This document shows, piece after piece, positions 1 to 8,145 of a stretch of 64,000 bases of DNA. Every line of letters starts with the position of its first letter. The first letter of the stretch is position 1. Origin of the DNA: Paenibacillus sp. OVF10. GTDB taxonomy: Bacteria; Bacillota; Bacilli; Paenibacillales; Paenibacillaceae. The stretch is from contig CP094668.1 in assembly GCA_022836915.1 (NCBI GenBank), positions 5,022,001 through 5,086,000 on the forward strand, in the 5' to 3' direction. Made by a program: the position numbers and the translations under genes. The notes under the pieces were generated by a model, which saw only the letters and a program-made list of their open reading frames with translations, did no database searches and was not told where the DNA came from.

Positions 1-766
1 GGTGACCCAGCAAAGCATCCCAGAATTGAATCATATCCGGTGCCGTAACATAGGCCCCACCATCTGATCCACCTTTGACAGGAATGGAGAACATATTGGT
101 GTTCCAGGAGCCATCTTCATGATCGATATACCCTAAGGCTGTGTTACGCGGAAGCTGATCTGTTAAGAAATAACCCGAGTCCTTCATGCCACACCGTTTG
201 AAAATGTGCTCTTTCACATAATCTGTAAACGACCTTCCTGAATGCTGTTCCACGATAAGCCCAAGCACAATGAAACCCGCATTGTTGTAGTGAAAACGTT
301 CACCCGGAGCAAACTTCATTGGCATATGCTGAAACATGGGCAGAAAGTCACTTAATCGCCGCATCGCATAAACCGGTCTGTCTTTCCACAATGCTGAAAA
401 GTCTTCCATCACATCTTCATCGAAATAATCCGGAATGCCTGACGTGTGAGTTAACAACTGCTGGATGGTAATCCCTTCGTCCCACAGTGGAAACTCCACA
501 TCCAACACATCGTTCAGCTTGGAATCAGTAGACAATTTACCCGCTTCAATTAGTTGGCATATACTCACTGCCGTGAAGATCTTACATCCTGATGCAATTC
601 CAAAGCGTGTGTCCACCTGATTAGCAAGCTCTTCACTACGATTCGCATAACCACGTTTCATATTCAAAAGGGTTTTCCCGGCTTGCTGGAGTAATACAAC
701 ACCCGAAAAATTCACGCGTTCCATGACTTCTTCTACTTTTGTTGTCAGCTCTACTGCATTCAACAT
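1..766 (-). CDS. Serine hydrolase, beta-lactamase/PBP4*-like family (partial)
   Basis: The frame is open from an ATG at 766 down to the window edge, so the C-terminus is missing. About 255 residues are visible. They show the hallmarks of the class C beta-lactamase / D-alanyl-D-alanine carboxypeptidase-like serine hydrolase fold. There is an SxxK catalytic motif (S-G-C-K, near residue 65, following F-G-I-A), then LLTHTSGIPDY, then a Y-N-N motif near residue 165 after APGERFHY. No signal peptide is present, so it is probably cytoplasmic. An AGGTGA ribosome site lies 8 bases upstream of the ATG. Substrate cannot be told from sequence; members act as esterases, peptidases or beta-lactamases. It stands on the same strand as the TetR gene upstream, 143 bases away. 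Confidence 0.85.
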   Translation of the reverse strand, partial: MLNAVELTTKVEEVMERVNFSGVVLLQQAGKTLLNMKRGYANRSEELANQVDTRFGIASGCKIFTAVSICQLIEAGKLSTDSKLNDVLDVEFPLWDEGITIQQLLTHTSGIPDYFDEDVMEDFSALWKDRPVYAMRRLSDFLPMFQHMPMKFAPGERFHYNNAGFIVLGLIVEQHSGRSFTDYVKEHIFKRCGMKDSGYFLTDQLPRNTALGYIDHEDGSWNTNMFSIPVKGGSDGGAYVTAPDMIQFWDALLGH

Positions 767-909
767 TTTGTTGTTCACCTACTTGTCTATGTATTCATTA
801 CATTCTCATTCTTAATTCTTCGTCATATCCTGCATACCTGCCAAATTTTCATAAAAAGAAGGATTACTCCCTTATAAAAGGAAATAACCCTTCTTCAGAC
901 AACGTAAGA

Positions 910-1503
910 TTAAGTTTGACAAAGCATGCTCAAATGCTGTTCAATCACTTGTTCCACTCGTTTTGCTGTAAGTCTATCTGGCTGCATTAACATATGAATG
1001 GCGAGTCCATCCACAAGAGCGTATAACTTCTCTATCTCCATCTCAGCATCCAGTTCAGGATGTGTCATCCCCTGCCTCTGCAACTCCTGTATTACCCATT
1101 GAACCGACCGATACATCCCCTGATGCATCTGATCACTTAACTTTTTTAATTCGGGGTACACCAATAATTTGGCTGTAAACGAAAACCAGACCTCCATTTC
1201 CATCATTCTGTCTTCATCTAACGGGAGAAATTGCAAGAGCAGATTCTTCATATCCTGCAGTACAGATCCACTCATCTGTAACGCCTCCACCCTTCTCTGT
1301 ACCCGTTCTGCAAAAAGGTTCATACAAAAGGTGAACAATTCAGCCTGTGTGGCGAAATAATGACGCATGGAACCTACAGATAGTCCCGCTTCCTTCGCTA
1401 TATTCCGAACTGTAGCATGCTCCAGTCCATGCACTTGAATGACCTGGATTGCTGCATCAGCAACGATTTTCCTTTGAGCTTCATGATCTACGATTTTTGG
1501 CAT
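910..1503 (-). CDS. TetR/AcrR-family transcriptional regulator
   Basis: A 197-residue protein from the ATG at 1503 (a TTG at 1521 in the same frame is a possible alternative start). The N-terminal helix-turn-helix is clear: ATVRNIAKEAGLSVGSMRHY, about residues 30-50, after the typical lead-in helix (IVADAAIQVIQVHG). The C-terminal half is helical and ligand-binding in this family, resembling the BetI-like group. It is divergent from the alpha/beta hydrolase at 1612. The 108-base gap holds two near-identical 19-base motifs that are good candidates for its operator. By family logic it represses itself and the divergent hydrolase until a small ligand binds. The ligand is unknown. Confidence 0.9.
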   Translation of the reverse strand: MPKIVDHEAQRKIVADAAIQVIQVHGLEHATVRNIAKEAGLSVGSMRHYFATQAELFTFCMNLFAERVQRRVEALQMSGSVLQDMKNLLLQFLPLDEDRMMEMEVWFSFTAKLLVYPELKKLSDQMHQGMYRSVQWVIQELQRQGMTHPELDAEMEIEKLYALVDGLAIHMLMQPDRLTAKRVEQVIEQHLSMLCQT

Positions 1504-1533
1504 GACAACATTATACAACAAACTTCTCTTTTG

Positions 1534-1576
1534 TAATACACTGTGCTATAATCTTTTTAATACATTGTACTAAAAT
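1534..1576. promoter_or_regulatory. Tandem operator-like repeats in the TetR/hydrolase divergent promoter
   Basis: Two direct copies of a 19-base motif sit 24 bases apart: TAATACACTGTGCTATAAT (1534-1552) and TAATACATTGTACTAAAAT (1558-1576), 15 of 19 identical. The second contains the palindrome TACA-T-TGTA. The first ends in a perfect TATAAT (1547-1552), usable as the -10 of the hydrolase promoter. A repressor bound here would block transcription of the hydrolase. Assignment to the adjacent TetR protein is inferred from position only. Confidence 0.55.
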
Positions 1577-1611
1577 ATAAAAACAGCTGTAGGAGAGGAA
1601 TTCATAAGATC

Positions 1612-2625
1612 ATGCATACAACTACCCCAGCCTCAACACGCAAGAAATTCAGAGTTTTCACCTTCATAATAAGGTTATTCTGCACAATGCTACTACTGAT
1701 AGGTGCCGCTTTCGTCTATGAGTGGTTTGCTTCGTCGCAGGCCAAAAAGGACTTTCCACCTCTAGGTACACTCGTTCAAGTCGGCGGTTACCAACTACAC
1801 ATTCATAAACAAGGCAATGGTTCACCGACCATACTCATGGAGGCTGGAAGTGGTGAAACCAGTTTGTCGTGGAGAGACATTCCTGTGGAACTTGCCCAAC
1901 ATGCAACGGTGGTCACGTATGATCGCGCAGGATATGCCTGGAGTGAATCTGCACCTACAGAACGTACAGGTGCCAATATCGTCAAAGATTTACATGCAGC
2001 TCTGGAGAAGGAGAATATCCGCGGCCCTTACATTATGGTAGGTCATTCCCTTGGGGGTATGTATGCCAGACTCTTCGCACAGACGTATACAAGTGAGGTT
2101 CAGAGCCTTGTCCTCATTGATGCGAGACCCGAGGATGATGAACGGAATACAAAGGCTCTGTTGGAACAGGCTCAGTTTCAGGGAAACCCGCCTGCCTCCT
2201 TGTTATCTTTACTGAAGGTATCTGGCGCTTTCAGATTATTTCCAGACTTTATGCTTGATGGTCTGGTTGCCAAGCAAGATCGGGATACCTTTGTTAATGT
2301 GATTGCTACCCCTTCCTATTTTCACGCCAAAGAAGAAGAAGCCCTCCACGCCCATTCAACAGAAGATGCCATTCGTGGCCAACGTCTTGGATCAATCCCT
2401 GTACGTATCATTGCACGCGGACGTCCTCAAGACTATGCTAGTGCAGGGATTTCGGTTGACATTGGGCAGAAGCTCGAATCCATATGGCAATCGGGGCAAC
2501 GGAACATGTTGAATATATCGAAGGATAGTCAGCTCATTGTGGCCACCCGCAGTGGGCATATGATTATTCACGATGAACCTGAACTGGTTGTGAAAACAAT
2601 CCTTGAGCTAATCTCTGATAAGTAG
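1612..2625 (+). CDS. Membrane-anchored alpha/beta hydrolase
   Basis: 337 residues, ATG at 1612 with an AGGAGAGG ribosome site at 1591. Residues about 15-38 form one hydrophobic segment (an N-terminal anchor or uncleaved signal), so the catalytic domain is probably outside. The alpha/beta hydrolase fold is shown by the oxyanion region (EAGSGETSLSW), by VTYDRAGYAWS and by the nucleophile elbow G-H-S-L-G-G near residue 145. A late histidine in SGHMIIHDEP fits the catalytic His, and an Asp in the VLIDARPEDD region may serve as the acid. Such proteins act as esterases or haloperoxidase-like hydrolases; the substrate is not predictable. It is divergent from, and probably controlled by, the TetR gene. 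Confidence 0.85.
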   Translation: MHTTTPASTRKKFRVFTFIIRLFCTMLLLIGAAFVYEWFASSQAKKDFPPLGTLVQVGGYQLHIHKQGNGSPTILMEAGSGETSLSWRDIPVELAQHATVVTYDRAGYAWSESAPTERTGANIVKDLHAALEKENIRGPYIMVGHSLGGMYARLFAQTYTSEVQSLVLIDARPEDDERNTKALLEQAQFQGNPPASLLSLLKVSGAFRLFPDFMLDGLVAKQDRDTFVNVIATPSYFHAKEEEALHAHSTEDAIRGQRLGSIPVRIIARGRPQDYASAGISVDIGQKLESIWQSGQRNMLNISKDSQLIVATRSGHMIIHDEPELVVKTILELISDK

Positions 2626-2667
2626 AGATATTTTTCTTCAGAACATCCTGCGCTCGATCCAATGTTA

Positions 2668-2711
2668 AAGGGCTGTTCCGATAGCCATGTGTATGACTTG
2701 GAACAGCCCTT
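2668..2711. terminator. Hairpin between convergent genes
   Basis: AAGGGCTGTTCC (2668-2679) pairs perfectly with GGAACAGCCCTT (2700-2711) around a 20-base loop. It lies 43 bases after the hydrolase stop and before the end of the convergent DUF1361 gene. The T tract is weak, so termination efficiency is uncertain. Confidence 0.55.
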
Positions 2712-2766
2712 CAAGCAATGTACCTTAAGATTAGATCTAATAAGTTCGGGTTTAAGAAAACAAATG

Positions 2767-3495
2767 TTAGCGTAACGCTTTTAGGTCCGACTCGGGACTT
2801 CCTGCACTCTTCTTCATTTCACGGGGAGCCCTCGTATTGATCAGATAATACAATGTGGCATAGATTGTAGTGATAAACGTGCCAAAAAACAGGCAAAACG
2901 CCAGAGACGGACGGCTTACACTTTCGTGCATCAGTTCAATCAACGTCTCGCGATTCGTCAGTGCATCCCAGCTATTCAGTCGATATACACGTCCAAGCAA
3001 GACCCCGTAACTCTCCAAAGCACAGCCAGCCAGTACAAAGATCCAGGATGCCCAGCGTCCAATTCGGTGATAGATCACTTCCTGAAGCTGATACATTGAC
3101 AGGAAGCCAAGCAGGAGTCCAGTCCAGACAAACATTAATACAACACTCAAGTCGTACCAATATGTGTAGTCCACTCCGTTCCCACCATAATACCGGGAAC
3201 TTCTCGCTGTCAGATGAACCAAATCCGTAACAATATAAGAAGAGTTCGGGAAAAATAACAACCACAGCAGCCCACTTGCGACTGCAAGCCATACGGCACC
3301 TTTCCATTTCACATCACTTAAAAGATAGGCTGCATAAGAGAACACAAAAGGAATCCAGCCCAAGAACAGATTCCAGATCAGGAAGCGGAAATAACGCTGA
3401 TCCAGCCAATCTGCGGCTACATAGTACAAGCCAAGTGTTACTGCAGTGACCACACTAAGGAAAATAAATATGCGAATATAATTCAGTTTTCTCAA
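2767..3495 (-). CDS. DUF1361 integral membrane protein
   Basis: 242 residues if started at the TTG at 3495, which is preceded by TGAGGT at an 8-base spacing. The longer frame from a GTG at 3510 would place that ribosome site inside the gene. Six or seven hydrophobic segments are visible. The family signature is clear: FLIWNLFLGWIPF near residue 40 and LLFFPNSSYIVTDLVHL near residue 85. The conserved polar loop between them faces one side of the membrane. The function of DUF1361 proteins is unknown. The upstream gene at 4061 is 29 bases away on the same strand and may be cotranscribed. Confidence 0.85.
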   Translation of the reverse strand: MRKLNYIRIFIFLSVVTAVTLGLYYVAADWLDQRYFRFLIWNLFLGWIPFVFSYAAYLLSDVKWKGAVWLAVASGLLWLLFFPNSSYIVTDLVHLTARSSRYYGGNGVDYTYWYDLSVVLMFVWTGLLLGFLSMYQLQEVIYHRIGRWASWIFVLAGCALESYGVLLGRVYRLNSWDALTNRETLIELMHESVSRPSLAFCLFFGTFITTIYATLYYLINTRAPREMKKSAGSPESDLKALR

Positions 3496-3524
3496 TGATT
3501 CTGACCTCACTTGATAAAATTCAA

Positions 3525-4061
3525 TTAATTTCGAAAATATTGGATGATTTCTTCCTTATTCTTTTCAACACGTAAATTCAATCCACGTTTATCCTTTAAT
3601 CCATACTGCTGTAATTCATGGCCTGGATCAAGCACCAACGGTTTAGTCGCCACATCAACCAGCAAGTCCATCGTCAATTGATAGGTTTCCCGTATCTTGT
3701 CCATCGGCAGAGAAAATTCATACCGTTTAATCAACTCAATCAGACGTTCAGCGTACACGAGACGAACCATACTGTCCGCACTCTTCAATTGTCTTGAAGC
3801 AAATGCTGTAATTGCCATAATAATTGATGGTTCTGTCCGATGTTTGGCAATCAACGCAAGTTCATCCACCTCATCCCAATTCATGATAGACAGCTCGGAA
3901 CTTAATTGTTGAATTCGCTCCCCTATCCATTGTTCCTCTAGCTCTTGGGGTACGTCCCAGCGCTTATAGTCGGCATACACGCCTTCTCGATGCATCTGTA
4001 TAGCGCTCCCGTAATGTTTGACGAACAAATCCTTTGCTACACCCCAATCGGTCTCTTCCAT
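3525..4061 (-). CDS. Hypothetical alpha-helical protein
   Basis: 178 residues, ATG at 4061 preceded by GGTGGTGG. No signal peptide or membrane segment. The sequence is charged and mainly helical, with several Glu/Leu-rich stretches (for example VYAERLIELIKRYEF and KNKEEIIQYFRN at the C-terminus). I recognise no family. It precedes the DUF1361 membrane-protein gene by 29 bases, so the two probably form a small operon. Confidence 0.7.
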   Translation of the reverse strand: MEETDWGVAKDLFVKHYGSAIQMHREGVYADYKRWDVPQELEEQWIGERIQQLSSELSIMNWDEVDELALIAKHRTEPSIIMAITAFASRQLKSADSMVRLVYAERLIELIKRYEFSLPMDKIRETYQLTMDLLVDVATKPLVLDPGHELQQYGLKDKRGLNLRVEKNKEEIIQYFRN

Positions 4062-4235
4062 CTTTAACCACCACCATGCCTATTCCTATTTGTGCGTATA
4101 CTCCTAACACATTACATAAGTTTACTACTTTCCAAGCATACTATAGAAGTTGAACTATACATTGGCACGAGAACGCAGAGGACAGAAAGAACCTGAAGAA
4201 GCGAAGCGTTCGCATTTATCACCGGATTTTCACCT

Positions 4236-4333
4236 TTGTAAAATTGAATTAAAAATCTGGGGATAACAGCGATCGGAAGGTTGTTCTGTCATCGGAGTGG
4301 CAAGTGTAAATATTCTTTCGTTCAACTTATATA
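4236..4333 (+). repeat. MITE-like 98-base intergenic palindromic element, copy A
   Basis: The core GATAACAGCGATCGGAAGG, followed by TTGTTCTGTCATCG, is repeated at 41251-41350 on the other strand and in shortened form at 19326-19370. The ends are imperfect inverted repeats of the type TATATAAGTTGAACTAA, seen here as TTGTAAAATTGAATTAAA on the left and the complement of TTCGTTCAACTTATATA on the right. It sits just upstream of the spore coat gene, so it may overlap its promoter. No coding capacity. Confidence 0.7.
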
Positions 4334-4370
4334 GAATCATACCATTTACCAAAGGAGAATCAAATTTACA

Positions 4371-5026
4371 ATGAATCCAAATTCCATGAACCCTCAGAAT
4401 GCAGTACAACCCACATTGAACACCAATCCAAATGTCACCCCTAACATGAATCATGGCGGCCATGAGATGTTCGACGTGCACGAGATTCTGTCCTCCACCA
4501 TTAACGTGCTGGATCAATACATGATCTTTCGTACATTTGTACAGAGCCAGGAACTGATTGGCATTCTGGACCGGCAATACAACTTCATATTATCCCAGTA
4601 CAATCTGACAGCAGAGTGTTTTGCATCCGGACAGAAGCCTCATCAAGAGACAGCTACCTATATGATCCCCAACATGGTACCACCGGTATATGGCCTTAAG
4701 CCATCAGCACCAAAAAACCAAACCAGAGCTTGGCCGATGTAAAGGATGCCGGGATCAGCGGTCATATGCTGGGACTGATCAAATCACATGCGAGTCTGCT
4801 CGGCATGTCCTGTAGCGAGATCACAAATGGGACGGTTCGCCGAGTCATCGCTTCTCAGATCCAGCATTTTATCGAGATGGCCTATGAAATTTTCATGTTC
4901 CAGAATAAAAACGCCTATTACCAAGTACCTCAACTCACCCCAAGTGATACACAGCAGATGCTTCAGGCATACATTCCAGCAACCGGAGCACCTCAGATGC
5001 CTAATAGCAATAAACCACTTCATTAA
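4371..5026 (+). CDS. CotF-family spore coat protein (frame broken at an A-rich site)
   Basis: Two overlapping frames (4371-4742 and 4730-5026) together give one 218-residue protein of the Coat F family. It has an Asn/Met/Pro-rich N-terminus (repeats of the type MNPN), then HEMFDVHEILSSTINVLDQY, a long helical domain, and a second half beginning ADVKDAGISGHMLGLIKSH. The protein would be deposited on the spore surface. An AAAGGAGA ribosome site precedes the ATG. The frame breaks at A6 (4712-4717); adding one A joins the halves as KPSAPKKPNQSLADVKD. The site reads A-AAA-AAC in the original frame, the textbook -1 slippery heptamer, so programmed slippage cannot be excluded, but a one-base sequencing loss is likelier. 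A terminator follows at 5052. Confidence 0.85.
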
Positions 5027-5051
5027 TTAGAAAATAAAGTCCAAATACCTA

Positions 5052-5098
5052 GAACAGTCTCTTTAACCCTTTCGGGTTTAAGGGGCTGTTCTTTAATT
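5052..5098 (+). terminator. Terminator after the spore coat gene
   Basis: A nested hairpin, GAACAG...TTTAACCC-TTTC-GGGTTTAAGG...CTGTTC, is followed by TTTAATTAT. It lies 26 bases after the coat gene stop. Confidence 0.75.
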
Positions 5099-5264
5099 AT
5101 GTAATCTTTTTCCTACTGAAGACACTTGATTCGCTTACCAGAAACTGGTTTAATCAAAGACAGAACTTACATATTCAACATACGGATCATACATATAAAA
5201 TACGGTGAAATGCGGTTATAAAAAAATTCAAATGGCTTTTCTTCATTAATGAGGAGGTATACAA

Positions 5265-6221
5265 ATGAGATGGAAGCAACCTGTTAAACTTGGTTTACTG
5301 GCTATGGCTCTTGGCTGTACTGCCATTGGCTCAACACTGATGACCTCAACAACACTGGCTGCACCTGTCCCCGCTTCCAAAGCGGTGTATCATCAATTCC
5401 AAACCTATCGAACAGAAGCAGTGAAGTCCACAGAAAGTCTGATTAAAGCACGTAAATACCTGATGAATCATATCGATAAAGCCAGCCCTTGGCAGGCCAC
5501 ACTAATGACGCTGCAATTGGAGAACATGCAGAACGTAAAGCTGGCTGATGTGGATCACCAAATGTATACGGAACAATTTCAACAGGCCATATCTCAAGCC
5601 CATGAACAACTTGGTTACGAACAGAAAATTACATATAGTCGTCTGCTCAAAGAAATTAAAGATCCGAAAGCGAAGAAACTTCTGCAGGAGGCATCTGATC
5701 TCGGGTTCAAACTGGAAACCAGTGAAGGCTTGTATTACCCCATCATCAATTATGAGATATACCAAAAGTTCAAGCCTTTTGTAAAGGCTGATATTGCTGC
5801 GTACATTGATATTATGGCTACCGAGTCCAACCAAATGACGACTTCAGATGGTGGCATTATCATCTCCTGGAATGAATTAATTCAGCGTACATTGGAGAAA
5901 GAAGCCTTTTTGAACAATTTTCCGAATTCCAATCGTACATCTGCAGTGAAGCAGTGGATATCTGTGGATTACCTGTTTTACGGAAGTGACAACACGCCTG
6001 CATATGATTGGTTCACTGACGACGAAGAAATCCGCACCATAGACCCTGAGGTGAAAAAGGCTTACGAGAAAGCTTTGGCTAAGCGGGAGCCCAATACAGA
6101 GAGTGTTATTCTGGACACTATGGAAAAGATTTTGCTGGTCCTCAATCAGAACAATGATGAGCTTACACCTGAAGTCAGAGCAATCATCGAAAATGTTCAA
6201 CAACAATTTGCTCCGGAGTAA
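5265..6221 (+). CDS. Secreted alpha-helical protein of unknown function
   Basis: 318 residues with an excellent GAGGAGGT ribosome site 8 bases before the ATG. A signal peptide is visible (MRWKQPVK, a hydrophobic core to about residue 30, and a cleavage-like TTLAAPVPA). The mature part is strongly helical and charged, with no repeats and no cysteine-based lipobox. I do not recognise a family. It is monocistronic, flanked by terminators on both sides, and shows no regulatory link to its neighbours. Confidence 0.75.
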   Translation: MRWKQPVKLGLLAMALGCTAIGSTLMTSTTLAAPVPASKAVYHQFQTYRTEAVKSTESLIKARKYLMNHIDKASPWQATLMTLQLENMQNVKLADVDHQMYTEQFQQAISQAHEQLGYEQKITYSRLLKEIKDPKAKKLLQEASDLGFKLETSEGLYYPIINYEIYQKFKPFVKADIAAYIDIMATESNQMTTSDGGIIISWNELIQRTLEKEAFLNNFPNSNRTSAVKQWISVDYLFYGSDNTPAYDWFTDDEEIRTIDPEVKKAYEKALAKREPNTESVILDTMEKILLVLNQNNDELTPEVRAIIENVQQQFAPE

Positions 6222-6250
6222 TTGGATGCTGAATAACAAAATGTAAATGA

Positions 6251-6290
6251 AAAAAGCGGCAATCCTCGTGACAGAGGGTGCCGCTTTTAA
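6251..6290. terminator. Bidirectional terminator
   Basis: AAAAAGCGGCA pairs with TGCCGCTTTT with A-rich and T-rich flanks. It serves the secreted-protein gene on plus and the sigma-factor gene on minus. Confidence 0.8.
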
Positions 6291-6318
6291 GTTTACATTT
6301 CAACTCCTTACGTTTGGA

Positions 6319-7253
6319 TCAAAGAGTTGAAGTGTCTATTGATGTAAGTTTGTTCGGATTTACGACGAGATACACGCCCTCAATCCGCTCTCCAGAAGCG
6401 TCCAACTCCAAACAGAGTACCTCGGACAACTGCCCTTCTTTCATCAATGCGAGTTGAAGCTCGCCATTGATCCACATGGGTACCCATTCTCTTTCACGCA
6501 ATCGCGTAAGGACTCGCCGTGAGGTCAGGAGTGCAAGCACACCTTTGTGCACGTTCATTGTTCTCATAACCGTATGAACAACGCCACCGCCATCTGCTGT
6601 AAATACAGGCTGATCTGCCAGTAACTCCAGCATGGCAGAGACGTCATAACGAAGGAAAGCCGATGTAAAACGGCTCAGCAATTCACCTTTGGCTATCATA
6701 TCTGCATCACTCTGCTCGATCGGCGGAAGTCTTTCAGGCAAGTTCCGTCTGGCGCGGCTAAAGATTTGACGGCAGTTACTCTCCGTTTTGCCCAGCCAAT
6801 CCGCTATTTCGGAATAATCATATCGAAACGCTTCACGAAGTACAAAAACAGCGCGTTCCATGGGCGTTAGACGCTCCAACATGACCAGATAGGCGTAGGA
6901 GATCAGCTCTTTTTCTCCATCGTTTCCTCTGGCATGTTCGCCTCTTCACTGTCACCCATCGGCTCTGGCAACCACTCACCAACATAACTTTCCCGCTGAT
7001 TACGGGCGGAATTTAGCAGATTCAAGCTTCGGTTCACAACCAATCTGGCGATGTAGGACTTGGGATTACGAATATCCTGAGCAGACGTGCTCTGAATCCC
7101 CGCAAAACAATCCTGCACAATATCTTCAGCTTCTACCACACTGCCCAGCATGCGGTAAGCTATTGAAAATGCATATTTTTTATAAAGAATATACAACTCA
7201 CCAACATCCAGAGAAGACACATCTGGCTCATTGGCGTGGAGATTGGAATTCAT
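6319..7253 (-). CDS. ECF41-type RNA polymerase sigma factor (SigJ-like), frame broken
   Basis: The N-terminal part (sigma region 2, YKKYAFSIAYRMLGSVVEAE, and the linker WLPEP) and the C-terminal part (region 4 helix-turn-helix DYSEIADWLGKTESNCRQIF, then a SnoaL-like extension) are in different frames. They join as a 311-residue protein if one A is restored in the run at 6910-6914. The motifs WLPEP, DGGG and NPNKL are those of group ECF41, whose fused C-terminal domain regulates activity in place of an anti-sigma factor. The start chosen is ATG 7253, because AGAGGGGG lies 8 bases upstream; an ATG at 7274 has no such site. The partner gene (carboxymuconolactone decarboxylase) lies directly upstream, as is usual for ECF41. 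Confidence 0.88.
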
Positions 7254-7286
7254 AAGAATGGCCCCCTCTGGCATGGTGCATGTATT

Positions 7287-7733
7287 TTAGTTAAAGCAAC
7301 CCGGATACATCCCTGTTGTAATCGCAATCCGGTTCCAATTGTTAATCGTGTTAATGGCCAGGATCAGATCCACCAGTTCGGATTCACTGAAATGTTCACG
7401 AACCTTATCGTACAACGCAAGTGGTACACCGTGTTCCGAGATTCGGGTCACCGCTTCAGCCAGCTCCAGCATAACACGTTCTTGATCCGTGAAGAAAGCC
7501 ACTTCACGCCACACACTCAGCAATAAAATATGATCCGCATAATCTCCCAGTTTCATCAGATCTTTGGCATGCATATCGAGACAAAAGGCGCAGCCATTGA
7601 TCTGGGACACTCGGATTTTTAACAACTCATACAATACTTTATTTTCAAATTGCCCGGATATATATTGCTCCATTGCCATCATCGCTTTAAAAGCGCCTGG
7701 ACTCACTGCTCTGTAGTTCGTTCTTAGATTCAT
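7287..7733 (-). CDS. Carboxymuconolactone decarboxylase / AhpD-like protein
   Basis: 148 residues, ATG 7733 with a GGAGG site. The family signature C-x-x-C-x-x-x-H is present (INGCAFCLDMHAKDL, about residues 48-62), giving a redox-active cysteine pair. Proteins of this class act as alkylhydroperoxidase-like or decarboxylase enzymes on reactive small molecules. It is the standard target and neighbour of ECF41 sigma factors. Here the sigma gene follows 33 bases after its stop, so they form a two-gene operon. A candidate ECF41 promoter lies at 7771-7797. Confidence 0.9.
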   Translation of the reverse strand: MNLRTNYRAVSPGAFKAMMAMEQYISGQFENKVLYELLKIRVSQINGCAFCLDMHAKDLMKLGDYADHILLLSVWREVAFFTDQERVMLELAEAVTRISEHGVPLALYDKVREHFSESELVDLILAINTINNWNRIAITTGMYPGCFN

Positions 7734-7770
7734 TTCTCATTCGCCTCCGTCATTTGGTTTACATACTGAA

Positions 7771-7797
7771 GACAAACGACGGCCGGAATCTGTGACA
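7771..7797 (-). promoter_or_regulatory. Candidate ECF41 promoter
   Basis: On the minus strand TGTCACA (7797-7791) matches the -35 element known for ECF41 sigma factors. CGTC occurs 9 bases on (7781-7778) and TGTC 16 bases on (7774-7771); the latter has the more promoter-like spacing. It is 38 bases upstream of the carboxymuconolactone decarboxylase start, so it would drive the enzyme and the sigma factor itself, giving autoregulation. The spacing expected for ECF41 was recalled, not computed. Confidence 0.6.
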
Positions 7798-7835
7798 TTC
7801 TTTACGAAAATCTTTTTATGCCCACAAGAATGGTT

Positions 7836-7900
7836 GCTCAATTAACGAATATTCATACTGAGATTCTGATGTCAGGACAACCTTCATGGAGTCAATAATC
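7836..7900 (-). repeat. Degenerate copy of the MITE-like repeat
   Basis: The gap 7734-8145 has no gene. Read on the minus strand, GAAGGTTGTCCTGACATCAG followed by ATATTCGTT aligns with the core and right arm of the 98-100 base element at 4236 and 41251, at about two-thirds identity. A second GAAAGGTTGTTCT half-motif lies near 7926-7938 on the plus strand. This may be an old, decayed insertion. Apart from the ECF41 promoter candidate, nothing else is recognised in the gap. Confidence 0.4.
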
Positions 7901-8145
7901 AGTAATGGAAAGGAAAAACATACTGAAAGGTTGTTCTCTTTTCTATAATTAACATCTGACGTAAGAAAAAACCGGATTTTCCCGTATCCATGTACGGTTT
8001 TTACTGAGCTATTTGTGATTTCAAACAAAAACAAGTTATCTATATTGATATATCGACCAAAAGAGTAGTAACATACGGCTAATCAAGTTAACTTTTCTAA
8101 CATAAAAAGAGAATCGTTTATTCATATCGGCAAGGAGTGTTTCCT

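Noticed and set aside
6319..7253. Programmed frameshift in the ECF41 sigma factor
   Set aside because: The run reads G-AAA-AAG, which is not a good slippery heptamer, and neighbouring genes show the same error type.
7816..8034. Open frame of 72 codons on minus in the gap before the Rieske gene
   Set aside because: It runs through the decayed repeat copy, has no ribosome site and has an unnatural composition.
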